A DNA stretch of 64,000 nucleotides from Mycolicibacterium phocaicum. GTDB taxonomy: Bacteria; Actinomycetota; Actinomycetes; Mycobacteriales; Mycobacteriaceae. Every line of letters begins with the position of its first letter. The stretch's first letter is position 1. A program made the position numbers and the translations under genes. Under the pieces are notes generated by a model. That model was given only the letters and a program-made list of their open reading frames with translations, was not told the origin of the DNA and did not search any database. The DNA lies in assembly GCF_010731115.1 (NCBI RefSeq), contig NZ_AP022616.1, forward strand, positions 2,666,001-2,730,000. The letters are read 5' to 3'. This document shows, piece after piece, positions 15,793 through 23,947 of the stretch.

Positions 15793-16068
15793 TCAGCGGT
15801 ACAGGTGCACCGGGTGCTGTGTTGATTTCTCGATGTTCGCCGACGCGGCCATGAGCAGATCGGTGCCGAGCGCGATGAGCGCGCGGGCGGCCGCGATCTC
15901 CTCGCCGACGAGCGGCGCACTCGGGTCTTTGGGATTGCGGTAGGCATCCCCCGTCGTCGTGAGGGTGTCGTCCCGCAGCCGGGCGTGTGCGGAGGCGTGG
16001 GTGTGGACATCGTCCTCGAAGAACTCGATCTCGACGTGCCACTTGTTGGTCAGATCCTTGTCGTACAT
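15793..16068 (-). CDS. DUF1876 protein (Rv1738/Rv2632c family)
   Basis: 91 aa from ATG 16068, preceded by GGGAAGG at 8 bases; longer in-frame readings have no ribosome site. The single domain shows KWHVEIEFFEDD, AHARLRDD, PSAPLVGEEIAAARALIALG and a terminal HPVHL. This is the DUF1876 fold, whose member Rv1738 is strongly induced in hypoxia and has a structure resembling ribosome hibernation factors. It may be a dormancy or stress protein; no DosR site was found by eye. It is divergent from the sulfatase gene. Confidence 0.85.
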   Translation of the reverse strand: MYDKDLTNKWHVEIEFFEDDVHTHASAHARLRDDTLTTTGDAYRNPKDPSAPLVGEEIAAARALIALGTDLLMAASANIEKSTQHPVHLYR

Positions 16069-16219
16069 GTCGATCACCTTCCCTAAGTAAGCGTGCTCCT
16101 CCCGCCGCCCGTTGACCAGTACCGATTTCACGCACCTGCCGAAGCCCCGCCGGAATCGGTGACGCACCCGTAAAGTCGAACGGGCACAGCAATTTCCGTT
16201 TCGATCGAGGAGCTCTGTC

Positions 16220-17770
16220 ATGCCCGACGGCAAACCCAACATCCTGGTGATCTGGGGCGACGACATCGGCATCAGCAACCTGAGTTGTTACAGCGACGGG
16301 CTGATGGGCTACCGCACCCCGAACATCGACCGCATCGCCGCCGAAGGCATGCGCTTCACCGACTCCTACGGCGAGCAAAGCTGCACCGCGGGACGGGCGG
16401 CCTTCATCAGCGGTCAGAGCGTGTACCGCACCGGCATGAGCAAAGTCGGCGTGCCGGGCGTCGACATCGGTTGGGCCGCAGAGGATCCGACCATCGCCGA
16501 ACTGCTCAAGCCCATGGGCTACGCCACCGGCCAGTTCGGCAAAAACCACTTCGGCGACCTGAACAAGTACCTACCGACCGTGCACGGGTTCGACGAGTTC
16601 TACGGCAACCTCTACCACCTGAACGCCGAAGAAGAGCCCGAGAACTTCGACTACCCGCACAAGGACCAGTTCCCCCTGCTGTACGAGAAGGCATTGCCGC
16701 GCGGGGTGATGAACTGCAAGGCCACCACCGAGGTCTCGACCGAACCTGACGACCCGAAGTTCGGTCCGGTCGGCAAGCAGACCATCGAGGACACCGGCCC
16801 GCTGACCGCCAAGCGGATGGAGACCATCGACGACGACATCGCCGACCGCACCGTCGACTACATCAAGCGTCAGCACGAGGCGGGCAACCCGTTCTTCGTG
16901 TGGTGCAACTTCACCCACATGCACCTGTACACGCACGTGAAGCCGGAGAGCCGCGGACAAGCCGGGTTGTGGCAGTCCGAGTACCACGACGTGATGATCG
17001 ACCACGACAAGAACGTCGGCACAGTGCTGGACGTCCTGGACGAATTGGGCATCGCCGACGACACCATCGTCATCTACTCCACCGACAACGGCCCGCACCG
17101 CAACACCTGGCCCGACGGTGGCACCACCCCGTTCCGCAGCGAGAAGAACACCAACTGGGAGGGCGCCTTCCGGGTGCCCGAAATGATCCGCTGGCCCGGA
17201 AAGATCAAGGCGGGCAGCGTCTCCAACGACATCATCCAGCACCACGACTGGCTGCCGACGCTGCTGGCCGCCGCCGGCGACCCCGATATCGCCGAGAAGC
17301 TCAAGAAGGGCCACAAGGCGGGGGCTGATGGAAACACGGACTACAAAGTTCATATCGACGGGTTCAACCTCCTGCCGTACCTGACGGGCGAGGTCGAGCA
17401 CAGCCCGCGGCGCGGCTTCTTCTACTTCAACGACGACGCCGAGCTGGTCGCGATGCGTTTCGAAAACTGGAAGATCGTCTTCGCCGAACAGCGCTGCCAG
17501 GGCACCCTGCGGATTTGGGCCGAGCCGTTCACACCGTTGCGGGTGCCCAAGCTCTTCAACCTGCGCACCGACCCGTACGAGTACGCCGACATCACATCCA
17601 ACACGTACTACGAGTGGTTCCTGCGGCGCGACTTCTTCGCCTTCTACGCGACGGCGATGGCCGCGGCGTTCCTCGACACCTTCAAGGAGTTCCCGCCCCG
17701 GCACCCACCGGCCAGCTTCAGCATCGATCAGATCGTCGAGAAGCTCCACGAGTTCCTGGCGGCGGATTAG
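16220..17770 (+). CDS. Type I formylglycine-dependent sulfatase (arylsulfatase)
   Basis: 516 aa; ATG 16220 has GAGGAG at 8 bases. Two Asp (GDD, 14-15) begin the metal site. The activation signature is C55-T-A-G-R59, where Cys is oxidised to formylglycine, and TDNGPHRNTWPDGG carries the second metal-ligand group. No signal peptide is seen, so it looks cytoplasmic unless exported in another way. It hydrolyses sulfate esters; the substrate is unknown. The formylglycine-generating enzyme lies two genes downstream, so modification is locally supplied. The stop is directly followed by the HAD gene's start. Confidence 0.93.
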   Translation: MPDGKPNILVIWGDDIGISNLSCYSDGLMGYRTPNIDRIAAEGMRFTDSYGEQSCTAGRAAFISGQSVYRTGMSKVGVPGVDIGWAAEDPTIAELLKPMGYATGQFGKNHFGDLNKYLPTVHGFDEFYGNLYHLNAEEEPENFDYPHKDQFPLLYEKALPRGVMNCKATTEVSTEPDDPKFGPVGKQTIEDTGPLTAKRMETIDDDIADRTVDYIKRQHEAGNPFFVWCNFTHMHLYTHVKPESRGQAGLWQSEYHDVMIDHDKNVGTVLDVLDELGIADDTIVIYSTDNGPHRNTWPDGGTTPFRSEKNTNWEGAFRVPEMIRWPGKIKAGSVSNDIIQHHDWLPTLLAAAGDPDIAEKLKKGHKAGADGNTDYKVHIDGFNLLPYLTGEVEHSPRRGFFYFNDDAELVAMRFENWKIVFAEQRCQGTLRIWAEPFTPLRVPKLFNLRTDPYEYADITSNTYYEWFLRRDFFAFYATAMAAAFLDTFKEFPPRHPPASFSIDQIVEKLHEFLAAD

Positions 17771-18664
17771 GTGTTGGAGTCCTGGAACAACGGCCCGACG
17801 AAGTCGGCGATCGTCGACTTCGTCGGGCGCGTCACCACCGACGGGCCGGATTTCGTTGCGCCGCAAGACCGGATCGCGGTCTTCGACAACGACGGCACGC
17901 TGTGGTGCGAGAAGCCGGCCTATATCCAGCTGGATTTCCTGGTGCGTCGACTGGCCGAGCAGGCTGCCGCCGACCCGGCGCTGGCGGACCGGCAGCCGTA
18001 TGCGGCGGCCGCCGCCGGTGACCTCACCTGGTTCGGCGACGCCGTCACCAAGCACTATCAGGGCGATGACAGTGATCTGAAAGTGCTTGCCGGGGGCGTT
18101 CTTTCGGCGCACTCCGGGATCACCGTCGAGGAGCATGCCGCGCGGGTGGCGGCATTCTTCGCCGCGGCCCGGCACCCCACGCTGGACCGTCCGTATACCG
18201 CGTGCGGGTATGTGCCGATGACCGAGTTGCTGCGTTACCTGGAGTCGCACGGTTTCACCTGCTACATCGTCTCCGGCGGCGGGCGGGACTTCATGCGGCC
18301 CGTCACCGAAGCCATGTACGGCATCCCGCCCGAACGCGTGGTGGGCAGCTCAGTGGGTGTCACGTTCGCCGATGGCGATCTGGTGACGACGGCGCAGCCG
18401 GAGTTCCTCAACGACGGGCCGGTCAAGCCCGTGCGGATCTGGGGACGGACTGGGCGGCGGCCGATCTTCGCGGCGGGCAACTCCAACGGTGACATCGAAA
18501 TGCTGCAGTACACCAAGGGTTTTCAGCTATTGGTGTTGCATGACGACGCCGACCGCGAGTTCGCCTATGAAGCCGGCGCCGAGAAGGCACTGACTCTGGC
18601 AGAGACCGAAGGCTGGACCGTCGCCAGCATGCAGTCCGACTGGGCCGAGGTGTTTCCTCGTTGA
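17771..18664 (+). CDS. HAD-superfamily phosphatase (SerB-like)
   Basis: 297 aa from GTG 17771, with no gap after the sulfatase, so the two are coupled. Motif I is FDNDGT (nucleophile D39, acid D41). SGGGRDFM gives the motif II Ser region, and GNSNGDIEML is motif IV. The insertion at residues ~45-160 forms a helical cap as in phosphoserine phosphatase-like enzymes. The adjacency suggests it dephosphorylates a product or relative of the sulfatase substrate, but this is only inference. Confidence 0.85.
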   Translation: MLESWNNGPTKSAIVDFVGRVTTDGPDFVAPQDRIAVFDNDGTLWCEKPAYIQLDFLVRRLAEQAAADPALADRQPYAAAAAGDLTWFGDAVTKHYQGDDSDLKVLAGGVLSAHSGITVEEHAARVAAFFAAARHPTLDRPYTACGYVPMTELLRYLESHGFTCYIVSGGGRDFMRPVTEAMYGIPPERVVGSSVGVTFADGDLVTTAQPEFLNDGPVKPVRIWGRTGRRPIFAAGNSNGDIEMLQYTKGFQLLVLHDDADREFAYEAGAEKALTLAETEGWTVASMQSDWAEVFPR

Positions 18665-18680
18665 TCCCGCACCCACTGGC

Positions 18681-18813
18681 GTTGACCCTGCGGCAACGGC
18701 GTAAAAGTGCGAGAGCGACGCACCCTGAGCGCAGAGTCAACCAGGGGCCGGAGTTGACTCTGCGCCCACGGCGCAAAGTTGCGAGTGGCCCACACCCTCA
18801 GCGCAGGGTGAAC
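18681..18813. repeat. Two tandem 61-bp dyad repeat units (family A, locus 1)
   Basis: Units are 18681-18741 and 18753-18813, both 61 bp with an 11-bp spacer (72-bp period). Each begins GTTGAC(C/T)CTGCG and ends CGCAG(A/G)GT(C/G)AAC, so each unit is itself a dyad; the interior shares CGGCG.AAA.(G/T)TGCGAG. The same paired arrangement recurs at 31158-31290. The second unit ends two bases before the FGE start codon. Confidence 0.85.
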
Positions 18814-18815
18814 GC

Positions 18816-19691
18816 GTGAGTCTGGTCTGGATCCCCGGGCAGACGGCAGTGCTGGGTTCCGACGAGCACTACCCCGAGGAGGCGCCCGCTCGCGAGGTCA
18901 CCGTCGTCGGCTTCTGGATCCAGCCCCATCAGGTGACCAACGCGGACTTCGCGGCATTCGTCGAAGCCACCGGCTACGTCACCGTCGCCGAACGGCCGCT
19001 CAACGCCGCCGACTATCCGGGCGCTCCGGCGGAGAACCTGCAACCCGGCTCCATGGTGTTCCGCCGCACCCCGGGCCCCGTCGACCTGCGTCACCTCAGC
19101 CAGTGGTGGACGTGGACGCCGGGCGCGTGCTGGAACCATCCACGCGGCCCCAAGTCGTCGCTGCGGAACCGCGAGAAGCACCCCGTCGTGCACGTGGCGT
19201 TCGAGGACGCCGCCGCGTACGCCGACTGGGCCGGGTTGGCCCTGCCCACCGAGGCGCAGTGGGAGGTCGCGGCCCGCGGAGGCCTGGACCGCGCCATCTA
19301 CACCTGGGGCGACGAAGCCGAGCAGCCCGGGCAACAGCTGGCCAACTTCTGGCACGGCGAATTCCCGTACCTGCCCGACACCGGCTACGGACAGACCACG
19401 CCGGTGGGCAGCTTTCCGCCGAACGACTACGGCCTGTTCGACATGGCCGGCAACGTCTGGGAGTGGACCACCGACTACTACGGCGCGACCCGGGACAGCC
19501 AACCCTGTTGCGCCGCAGACAGTTACGACCCTGACCAACCGGGGACGCCGGTAGCCCGCCGGGTGATCAAGGGCGGGTCGTTCCTCTGCGCCGACAGTTA
19601 CTGCCTGCGCTACCGACCGGCGGCCCGTCGTCCCCAAGCGGTCGATACGGGGATGAGCCACATCGGCTTCCGATGTGTGCGGAACGGGTGA
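18816..19691 (+). CDS. Formylglycine-generating enzyme (sulfatase-modifying factor)
   Basis: 291 aa from GTG 18816. It oxidises the sulfatase active-site cysteine to formylglycine with a copper-dependent thiol pair. C258 and C263 in GGSFLCADSYCLRYRPAAR match the human FGE C336/C341 spacing. Other family motifs are LPTEAQWEVAARGG, YGLFDMAGNVWEWT and a terminal SHIGFRC. It lies 151 bp after the HAD gene, separated by the repeat pair. With the sulfatase it forms a self-sufficient cassette. Confidence 0.95.
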   Translation: MSLVWIPGQTAVLGSDEHYPEEAPAREVTVVGFWIQPHQVTNADFAAFVEATGYVTVAERPLNAADYPGAPAENLQPGSMVFRRTPGPVDLRHLSQWWTWTPGACWNHPRGPKSSLRNREKHPVVHVAFEDAAAYADWAGLALPTEAQWEVAARGGLDRAIYTWGDEAEQPGQQLANFWHGEFPYLPDTGYGQTTPVGSFPPNDYGLFDMAGNVWEWTTDYYGATRDSQPCCAADSYDPDQPGTPVARRVIKGGSFLCADSYCLRYRPAARRPQAVDTGMSHIGFRCVRNG

Positions 19692-19701
19692 GGTAGCCGA
19701 A

Positions 19702-20274
19702 TCAAAGTGGATTGCGGCCGGCGAAGGCGATGACCCGCTGCGTCGGACTGGCGTCGCCACCCAATTCAACCCCCGGACCGAACAAGCCCTGAGGTTGTAG
19801 AGCGGGCACAAGTGCTGCACCTACGCCCTCTGCCAGCGCAGCCTCAGCGTCATCGAATTCGACCGTTCGTCCCACGGCGACCGCAAGATCCCAGCTGTGG
19901 ATGAGCGTCGAGTAGGTGATGATGCTGATCGCCTCGGCCGCCGGCATCGATCCGAGCACCGTGGTGACCGGATGCTGCCAGTCACCGATGGTGGCCCAAG
20001 CACGTTGGGAACGGCCGATCGACTGCTCAGCAACCGCCAACGGGTCCGACCCCAAAATATCAGCGCCACTGAACAATTCCGCTTCCGTCGGCCCGCTGCC
20101 GCCATCGACGGCGGCCGCAAAAGCATCGATCGAGGAGATGGTGTGGCTCAGCAGCGACCGCACCGCCCATCCCGCGCACGGACTCGACAGGTCGAGGTCC
20201 GACGCCGTCAACGTCGACACGAGACCGACCAGTCGGGCATCGGCCCCCGAGAGCAATTCAACAGGTCCCATCAC
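19702..20274 (-). CDS. TIGR03086-type DinB-like protein (mycothiol-dependent maleylpyruvate isomerase N-terminal fold)
   Basis: 190 aa from ATG 20274. It has a four-helix DinB/MDMPI fold: LSSPCAGWAVRSLLSHTISSIDAF near residues 29-52, with the family His, and STLIHSWDLAVAVGR with the second metal-type His. Members are metal-dependent thiol transferases or of unknown activity, common in actinobacteria. It is divergent from the CGNR gene with a 90-bp shared promoter region, suggesting control by that regulator. Confidence 0.82.
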   Translation of the reverse strand: MMGPVELLSGADARLVGLVSTLTASDLDLSSPCAGWAVRSLLSHTISSIDAFAAAVDGGSGPTEAELFSGADILGSDPLAVAEQSIGRSQRAWATIGDWQHPVTTVLGSMPAAEAISIITYSTLIHSWDLAVAVGRTVEFDDAEAALAEGVGAALVPALQPQGLFGPGVELGGDASPTQRVIAFAGRNPL

Positions 20275-20302
20275 AACGCCGCCTAACGCTAGTAGCTGTC
20301 AT

Positions 20303-20359
20303 TTACCGTTATAGTTCTACGCGACAGCGGCTAACGTTGTCAACGGAGTGCTACCGTTA
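20303..20359. promoter_or_regulatory. Repeated YTACCGTTA motifs in the CGNR/DinB divergent promoter
   Basis: TTACCGTTA (20303-20311) and CTACCGTTA (20351-20359) are direct repeats 48 bp apart. Related CTAACG/CAACGG half-sites lie between. The right copy contains TACCGT (20352-20357), a TANNNT -10 seven bases before the CGNR gene's GTG, so a bound protein would block a leaderless promoter. Confidence 0.45.
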
Positions 20360-20364
20360 ATTCG

Positions 20365-20955
20365 GTGGCAGCCACATCGAGACTGGAGCGCGCGCAGCAC
20401 ACCGGATTTCCCGTGGCCGGCGAGCCATTGGCGGTGGATTTGGCCGACACGATCATCACGGTGACCACACCGGCCACCGACCTGCTCGCCGACGAGACCG
20501 CATGCCGCCTGTGGTGGGACCTCCAGCAAGATCGCCTGCCCGACGCTGCGTTGCCACCACCGATGGGCCCCACCGTCGAATTGCGCCAGGCCATCCGCGA
20601 GATCCTCGACGCACAAATTGCCGGCACGCCACCCAATGACAGCTCCGTGAGCTATGTGAATCGCGTTGCTGCCGATGTCCCACGGACCAGGAAGTTGGTG
20701 CGCGTCCCCACCGGCTGGGCATCGGACATCGAATATCACGCGCCCACCGATCAGCCATATCAGCTTGCTGTCGCCTTCGTCGCTGACAGCCTCATCGACT
20801 TTCTGGTCGGGCCAACGTCAGAGCGGCTGCGCCGTTGTGAGAACCCTTCTTGCAGTATGCTTTTCGTCGCGCAGGACGCGCGCCGAAAATTCTGCACCCA
20901 GAACATCTGCGCCAATCGCACGCGAGCGGCACGGCATTACCACCGTCACCACTGA
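20365..20955 (+). CDS. CGNR zinc-finger / ABATE-domain transcriptional regulator
   Basis: 196 aa from GTG 20365. The N-terminal ~120 residues are a stress-sensing (ABATE/DUF1470) domain (GEPLAVDLADTI). The C-terminal ~45 residues are the zinc finger with RRCENPSCSMLFV, KFCTQNICANRTRAARHY and a terminal HRHH. The name-giving CGNR is CANR here, a conservative variant. Family members bind DNA near their own genes. Divergent from the DinB-like gene. Confidence 0.85.
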   Translation: MAATSRLERAQHTGFPVAGEPLAVDLADTIITVTTPATDLLADETACRLWWDLQQDRLPDAALPPPMGPTVELRQAIREILDAQIAGTPPNDSSVSYVNRVAADVPRTRKLVRVPTGWASDIEYHAPTDQPYQLAVAFVADSLIDFLVGPTSERLRRCENPSCSMLFVAQDARRKFCTQNICANRTRAARHYHRHH

Positions 20956-21050
20956 CGGCGAGCACATCATCCTGCGGCCAGGTCGCCCGCCAGTATCAGA
21001 TCACCGAGCTTTCCATGACCTCCAATTGGATCAGCAGGGCAGCCTGATCA

Positions 21051-21608
21051 TCACCGATCGACTGCGAGCGCTCGCACCGCGGCAACAATATCGTCGACCG
21101 ATGGAATGTCGGCTGCCGTGACGGCGTGGTGGGCGTAGGCAATGCGCCCGTCACGGCCGACGACGAACGTGCCGCGTCCCTGCAGAACGTCCGACGTGGG
21201 TTTGCCCGCGCGACTGCCCGCGCGCAACACACGAATCAGTCGCATCGGCGAGAACATCGCGTACCGGCCCGCCGAGAATCGCGCCACTTCGGTGGCGCGC
21301 TCGAGTTCCTGCCGCGGGTCACTGACGCAGTCGACGGTCAGGCCGCGCTCGACACAAGACGTACACACGGTGTCGATGTCATCGCGATAGACGATGACCA
21401 CGCGCGCACCCGCAGCAGCAAGGTGGTCGCTGACGCGTTCGAGATCGCGGGCCGCCTGCTGGCAGAACGGACACCACAACCGGTGAAAGGCCACCACAAC
21501 AGGTCCAGCCGCGATCAACTGCGCGATGCTCACATCCCCACCGGGGTACGCCACCGCGACGTCGACGGGAAACCTGTCCCCCACATCGAGAACCACTGGC
21601 ACCTCCAC
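21051..21608 (-). CDS. Peroxiredoxin-like protein (AhpC/TSA, CPFC type)
   Basis: 185 aa from GTG 21608. The thioredoxin-fold core shows VVVAFHRLWCPFCQQAARDL, giving a CxxC at about residues 46-49 instead of the single Cys of classical AhpC, followed by VIVYRDDID and GTFVVGRDGRIAY. This subgroup reduces peroxides or disulfides, probably with mycothiol or thioredoxin. Transcribed away from the TetR gene across a shared palindrome. Confidence 0.85.
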   Translation of the reverse strand: MEVPVVLDVGDRFPVDVAVAYPGGDVSIAQLIAAGPVVVAFHRLWCPFCQQAARDLERVSDHLAAAGARVVIVYRDDIDTVCTSCVERGLTVDCVSDPRQELERATEVARFSAGRYAMFSPMRLIRVLRAGSRAGKPTSDVLQGRGTFVVGRDGRIAYAHHAVTAADIPSVDDIVAAVRALAVDR

Positions 21609-21649
21609 TCAGCCAGTTGAGGCCTTGCCCGGCAGCAACTTTCATATAA

Positions 21650-21667
21650 CTGTACTACAAAGTACAG
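21650..21667. promoter_or_regulatory. TetR operator CTGTACT-N4-AGTACAG
   Basis: A perfect 7-bp dyad with ACAA spacer lies in the 87-bp gap between the peroxiredoxin and TetR genes. It covers the -35 region of the leaderless TetR promoter (-10 TACATT 21684-21689). It also abuts a minus-strand TATATG -10 for the peroxiredoxin, so one bound dimer could repress both. Two close copies occur at 25647-25683. Confidence 0.65.
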
Positions 21668-21683
21668 AAATTGGACCAATTGA

Positions 21684-21689
21684 TACATT
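21684..21689 (+). promoter_or_regulatory. Leaderless -10 element of the TetR gene
   Basis: TACATT fits TANNNT and is six bases before GTG 21696. No ribosome site is present upstream of the codon. Confidence 0.5.
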
Positions 21690-21695
21690 GAACAG

Positions 21696-22322
21696 GTGAT
21701 CACCGAACCGACGACCGACCGCGGACGTGCGACCGTGGCCCGGATCCTCGAAGCGGCGTGCGTGTTGTTCGCCCGACAGGGCGTGCGGGCCACCACGCTC
21801 GACGAGATCGGTAACGCCGCCGGCGCGGGCCGTAGCCAGCTCTATCACTTCTTCGCCGACAAAGCCGACCTGGTATCCGACGTGGTGCGGTTTCAGGTCG
21901 ACAGGGTGCTGTCATCAGTCCAGCCCTCGTTCGGCGAGGTCAACACCGCAGCCGATCTGCGGGCCTGGTGCGCCGACGCGATCCGCGCCCACGCCGCGTC
22001 TGACGATCCCATCCGCTGCCCCATCGGCTCGCTGGTCTACGAACTGGACCGCTCCGACGACGGCCCGGCCCGGGCGACGCTCAAATCCGGGTTCGCCCGA
22101 TGGGAACAGGTCATAGCCGACGCCCTGCAGCGGGTCGCCGACAACGGCGGACTACTGCCGGGCACCGAGCCGGTGGTGCTTGCCGCCGCTTTCCTGGCGG
22201 CCTACCAGGGCGGCATGCTGATGGCGGACGTCAGTGGTGATGTTGCACCCTTGCGACACGCCCTGGATACGGCGTTGGCGGCCGCCGTGGGACTGCCAAC
22301 CAAGCGAGTGCGGTCTCGCTAG
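21696..22322 (+). CDS. TetR/AcrR-family regulator of the local redox genes
   Basis: 208 aa from GTG 21696. The HTH (GVRATTLDEIGNAAGAG, then SQLYHFFADKADLV) is N-terminal. The ligand domain (SDDPIRCPIGSLVYELDR) resembles the TetR_C subgroup that pairs with stress or quinone-responsive genes and includes a cysteine near residue 107. The shared operator suggests it controls itself, the peroxiredoxin, the second DUF417 gene and the SDR. Confidence 0.88.
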   Translation: MITEPTTDRGRATVARILEAACVLFARQGVRATTLDEIGNAAGAGRSQLYHFFADKADLVSDVVRFQVDRVLSSVQPSFGEVNTAADLRAWCADAIRAHAASDDPIRCPIGSLVYELDRSDDGPARATLKSGFARWEQVIADALQRVADNGGLLPGTEPVVLAAAFLAAYQGGMLMADVSGDVAPLRHALDTALAAAVGLPTKRVRSR

Positions 22323-22337
22323 TACTGCCCTGATCCC

Positions 22338-22577
22338 TCAGTGCCAGTTCCGAAACGCCTCGATCAGGCGGCTTCGAAAGCCGGGGTCAAGCTCATCGGC
22401 ACCGATCTTGCCGACGGTCGCGATGGTGCTGCGGAACTGTTGTAGGTAGTTCTCACAGCCGTCGCAGTCGAGCAGGTGCATGTCGAAGCGCGCCCGGTCC
22501 TCCAGATCGAGGGTTCCGTCGAGGTAAGACGTCACCAACTCGACGAGTTCGTTGCAGTCAATCGGATTGGTCGTCAT
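22338..22577 (-). CDS. Zinc-finger anti-sigma factor
   Basis: 79 aa. HLLDCDGC gives the H-x3-C-x2-C zinc anti-sigma motif, with an upstream Cys in PIDCNEL and a short helical tail that wraps the sigma factor. In homologues such as RsrA and RshA the zinc site senses disulfide stress. The start ATG overlaps the sigma gene's stop by 3 bases, the usual arrangement for co-translation with its target. Confidence 0.9.
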   Translation of the reverse strand: MTTNPIDCNELVELVTSYLDGTLDLEDRARFDMHLLDCDGCENYLQQFRSTIATVGKIGADELDPGFRSRLIEAFRNWH

Positions 22578-23224
22578 GCGGTATCCCCCAGATAGTCCTC
22601 GAGTATCTGCCGGACGGCGGCACGGCCCCGATGGAGCAGGACGCGCTGGTTGGCTGCGCTGATCTCGAGCAGCTCACAGACCTCGTCGGAGTCCAGCCCC
22701 AGCATGTCCCGCATTGTCACCACCACGCGTTGGCGTTCGGGCAGTTTGTCGAGTCCCCGCCGCGCGACGGTGATCAGTTCCTGACCCAAGACAGAACCCT
22801 CGGGGGTATCCGGGAATGGCGACGGAGCGGCGGCCGGCAGCCAGTGCCCGGGGTAGGGGTCGTCAGCGCCGCGAAAGCGCGCGGGGTCGACGGTTCCTCC
22901 GGTGAACGCCACCACCGCCAGATCGGCGTCCCGGCGTTCACGGACACCCCGATTCTTGGCGATATTGATCAGGATCGCGAAAAGCCAAGTGCGCAAGGAA
23001 GATCTGCCTTCGAACGAGCCGATCCCCTTGAGCAAGGCGATCCAGGTGTCCTGTACGACATCTTCGGCGATCTCGCGAGTGGATACGTAACCTTGCGCTA
23101 CCCGTAGCAACGCCGGAGTGTGGCGGTCCACCAGCTCGGCAAACGCGCTCTCGTCGCCGCGTTTCAAAGCGGCGACGAGGGCGTCTTCGTCACCTACGGT
23201 CCTGGTCATGATGACCGGGAGCAT
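22574..23224 (-). CDS. ECF-type RNA polymerase sigma factor
   Basis: Up to 216 aa; starts at ATG 23224 or ATG 23209 (MTRTVGDEDALV), the latter more typical. Region 2 is AFAELVDRHTPALLRVAQGY plus DVVQDTWIALLKG; region 4 is LPERQRVVVTMRDMLGLDSD and RVLLHRGRAAVRQ. Last but one of a four-gene operon: DUF417 protein, flavodoxin-like reductase, sigma, anti-sigma, with overlaps or gaps under 25 bp. It probably directs that operon under thiol or oxidant stress. Confidence 0.93.
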   Translation of the reverse strand: MLPVIMTRTVGDEDALVAALKRGDESAFAELVDRHTPALLRVAQGYVSTREIAEDVVQDTWIALLKGIGSFEGRSSLRTWLFAILINIAKNRGVRERRDADLAVVAFTGGTVDPARFRGADDPYPGHWLPAAAPSPFPDTPEGSVLGQELITVARRGLDKLPERQRVVVTMRDMLGLDSDEVCELLEISAANQRVLLHRGRAAVRQILEDYLGDTA

Positions 23225-23230
23225 AGTCGT

Positions 23231-23947
23231 TCAGCGATACTCCGGGTTGGTGAAGTCGTACCGGCAGCCGGCATCCCACCCGGACCGCACATTGCCGTAC
23301 GCGGGGATGCCGCCGCCGGCGCGCAACATCCGCGCCAGGTGCATCAAATTCCACGTCATGAACGTGGTGTTTCGGTTGGTGAAGTCGTTCTCCGGTCCGC
23401 CCGACCCCGGGTCGAGGTAGGACGGACCCGGGCCGGCCTCCCCGATCCAGCCGGCATCGGCCTGCGGCGGAATGGTGTATCCGATGTGCTGCAACGTATA
23501 GAGCACGTTCTGCGCACAATGCTTGACGCCGTCCTCGTTGCCGGTGATCAGGCAGCCTCCGACCCGGCCGTAGTACAGATACTGCCCGGCGTCATTGAGC
23601 AGATGCGAACCTCCGTAGAGCCGTTCGTGTACGCGCTTCATCACAGAACTGTTGTCGCCCAACCAAATCGGTCCGGCGAGCACCAAGATGTCGGCAGCCA
23701 GCACCTTGCCGAAGATCGCGGGCCAGTCATCAGTGGCCCACCCGTGCTGCCGCATGTCCGGCCACACGCCGGTGGCGATGTCGTGGTCGACGGCGCGCAC
23801 CACCTCGACCTCGACTCCGTTGGCCACCATGATGCGACTGCTGATGTCGATCAAACCTTCGGTATTGCTCACCTCAGGCGATCGCTTGAGGGTGCAGTTG
23901 ATGAACAGCGCGCGCAGGCCGCCAGAATCGAAGGACTGTTCAGGCAC
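23231..23947 (-). CDS. Flavodoxin-fold NAD(P)H-dependent oxidoreductase
   Basis: 238 aa from GTG 23947; a longer reading to 24013 lacks support. The FMN site is seen in FINCTLKRSPEVSNTEGL and the second phosphate/isoalloxazine loop in LVLAGPIWLGDNSS. The C-terminal ~90 residues (GPENDFTNRNTTFMTWNLM) are typical of the NADPH-dependent FMN reductase subgroup. The start overlaps the DUF417 stop by 8 bases. It probably reduces quinones or a similar electrophile in the sigma-controlled operon. Confidence 0.87.
   Translation of the reverse strand: MPEQSFDSGGLRALFINCTLKRSPEVSNTEGLIDISSRIMVANGVEVEVVRAVDHDIATGVWPDMRQHGWATDDWPAIFGKVLAADILVLAGPIWLGDNSSVMKRVHERLYGGSHLLNDAGQYLYYGRVGGCLITGNEDGVKHCAQNVLYTLQHIGYTIPPQADAGWIGEAGPGPSYLDPGSGGPENDFTNRNTTFMTWNLMHLARMLRAGGGIPAYGNVRSGWDAGCRYDFTNPEYR

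Noticed and set aside
16571..18250. A 559-codon frame on the minus strand
   Set aside because: Antisense to the sulfatase and HAD genes and without homology.
18681..18813. CRISPR-like reading of the paired repeats
   Set aside because: Only two units per locus, the 61-bp units diverge internally, and the 11-bp spacer is too short.
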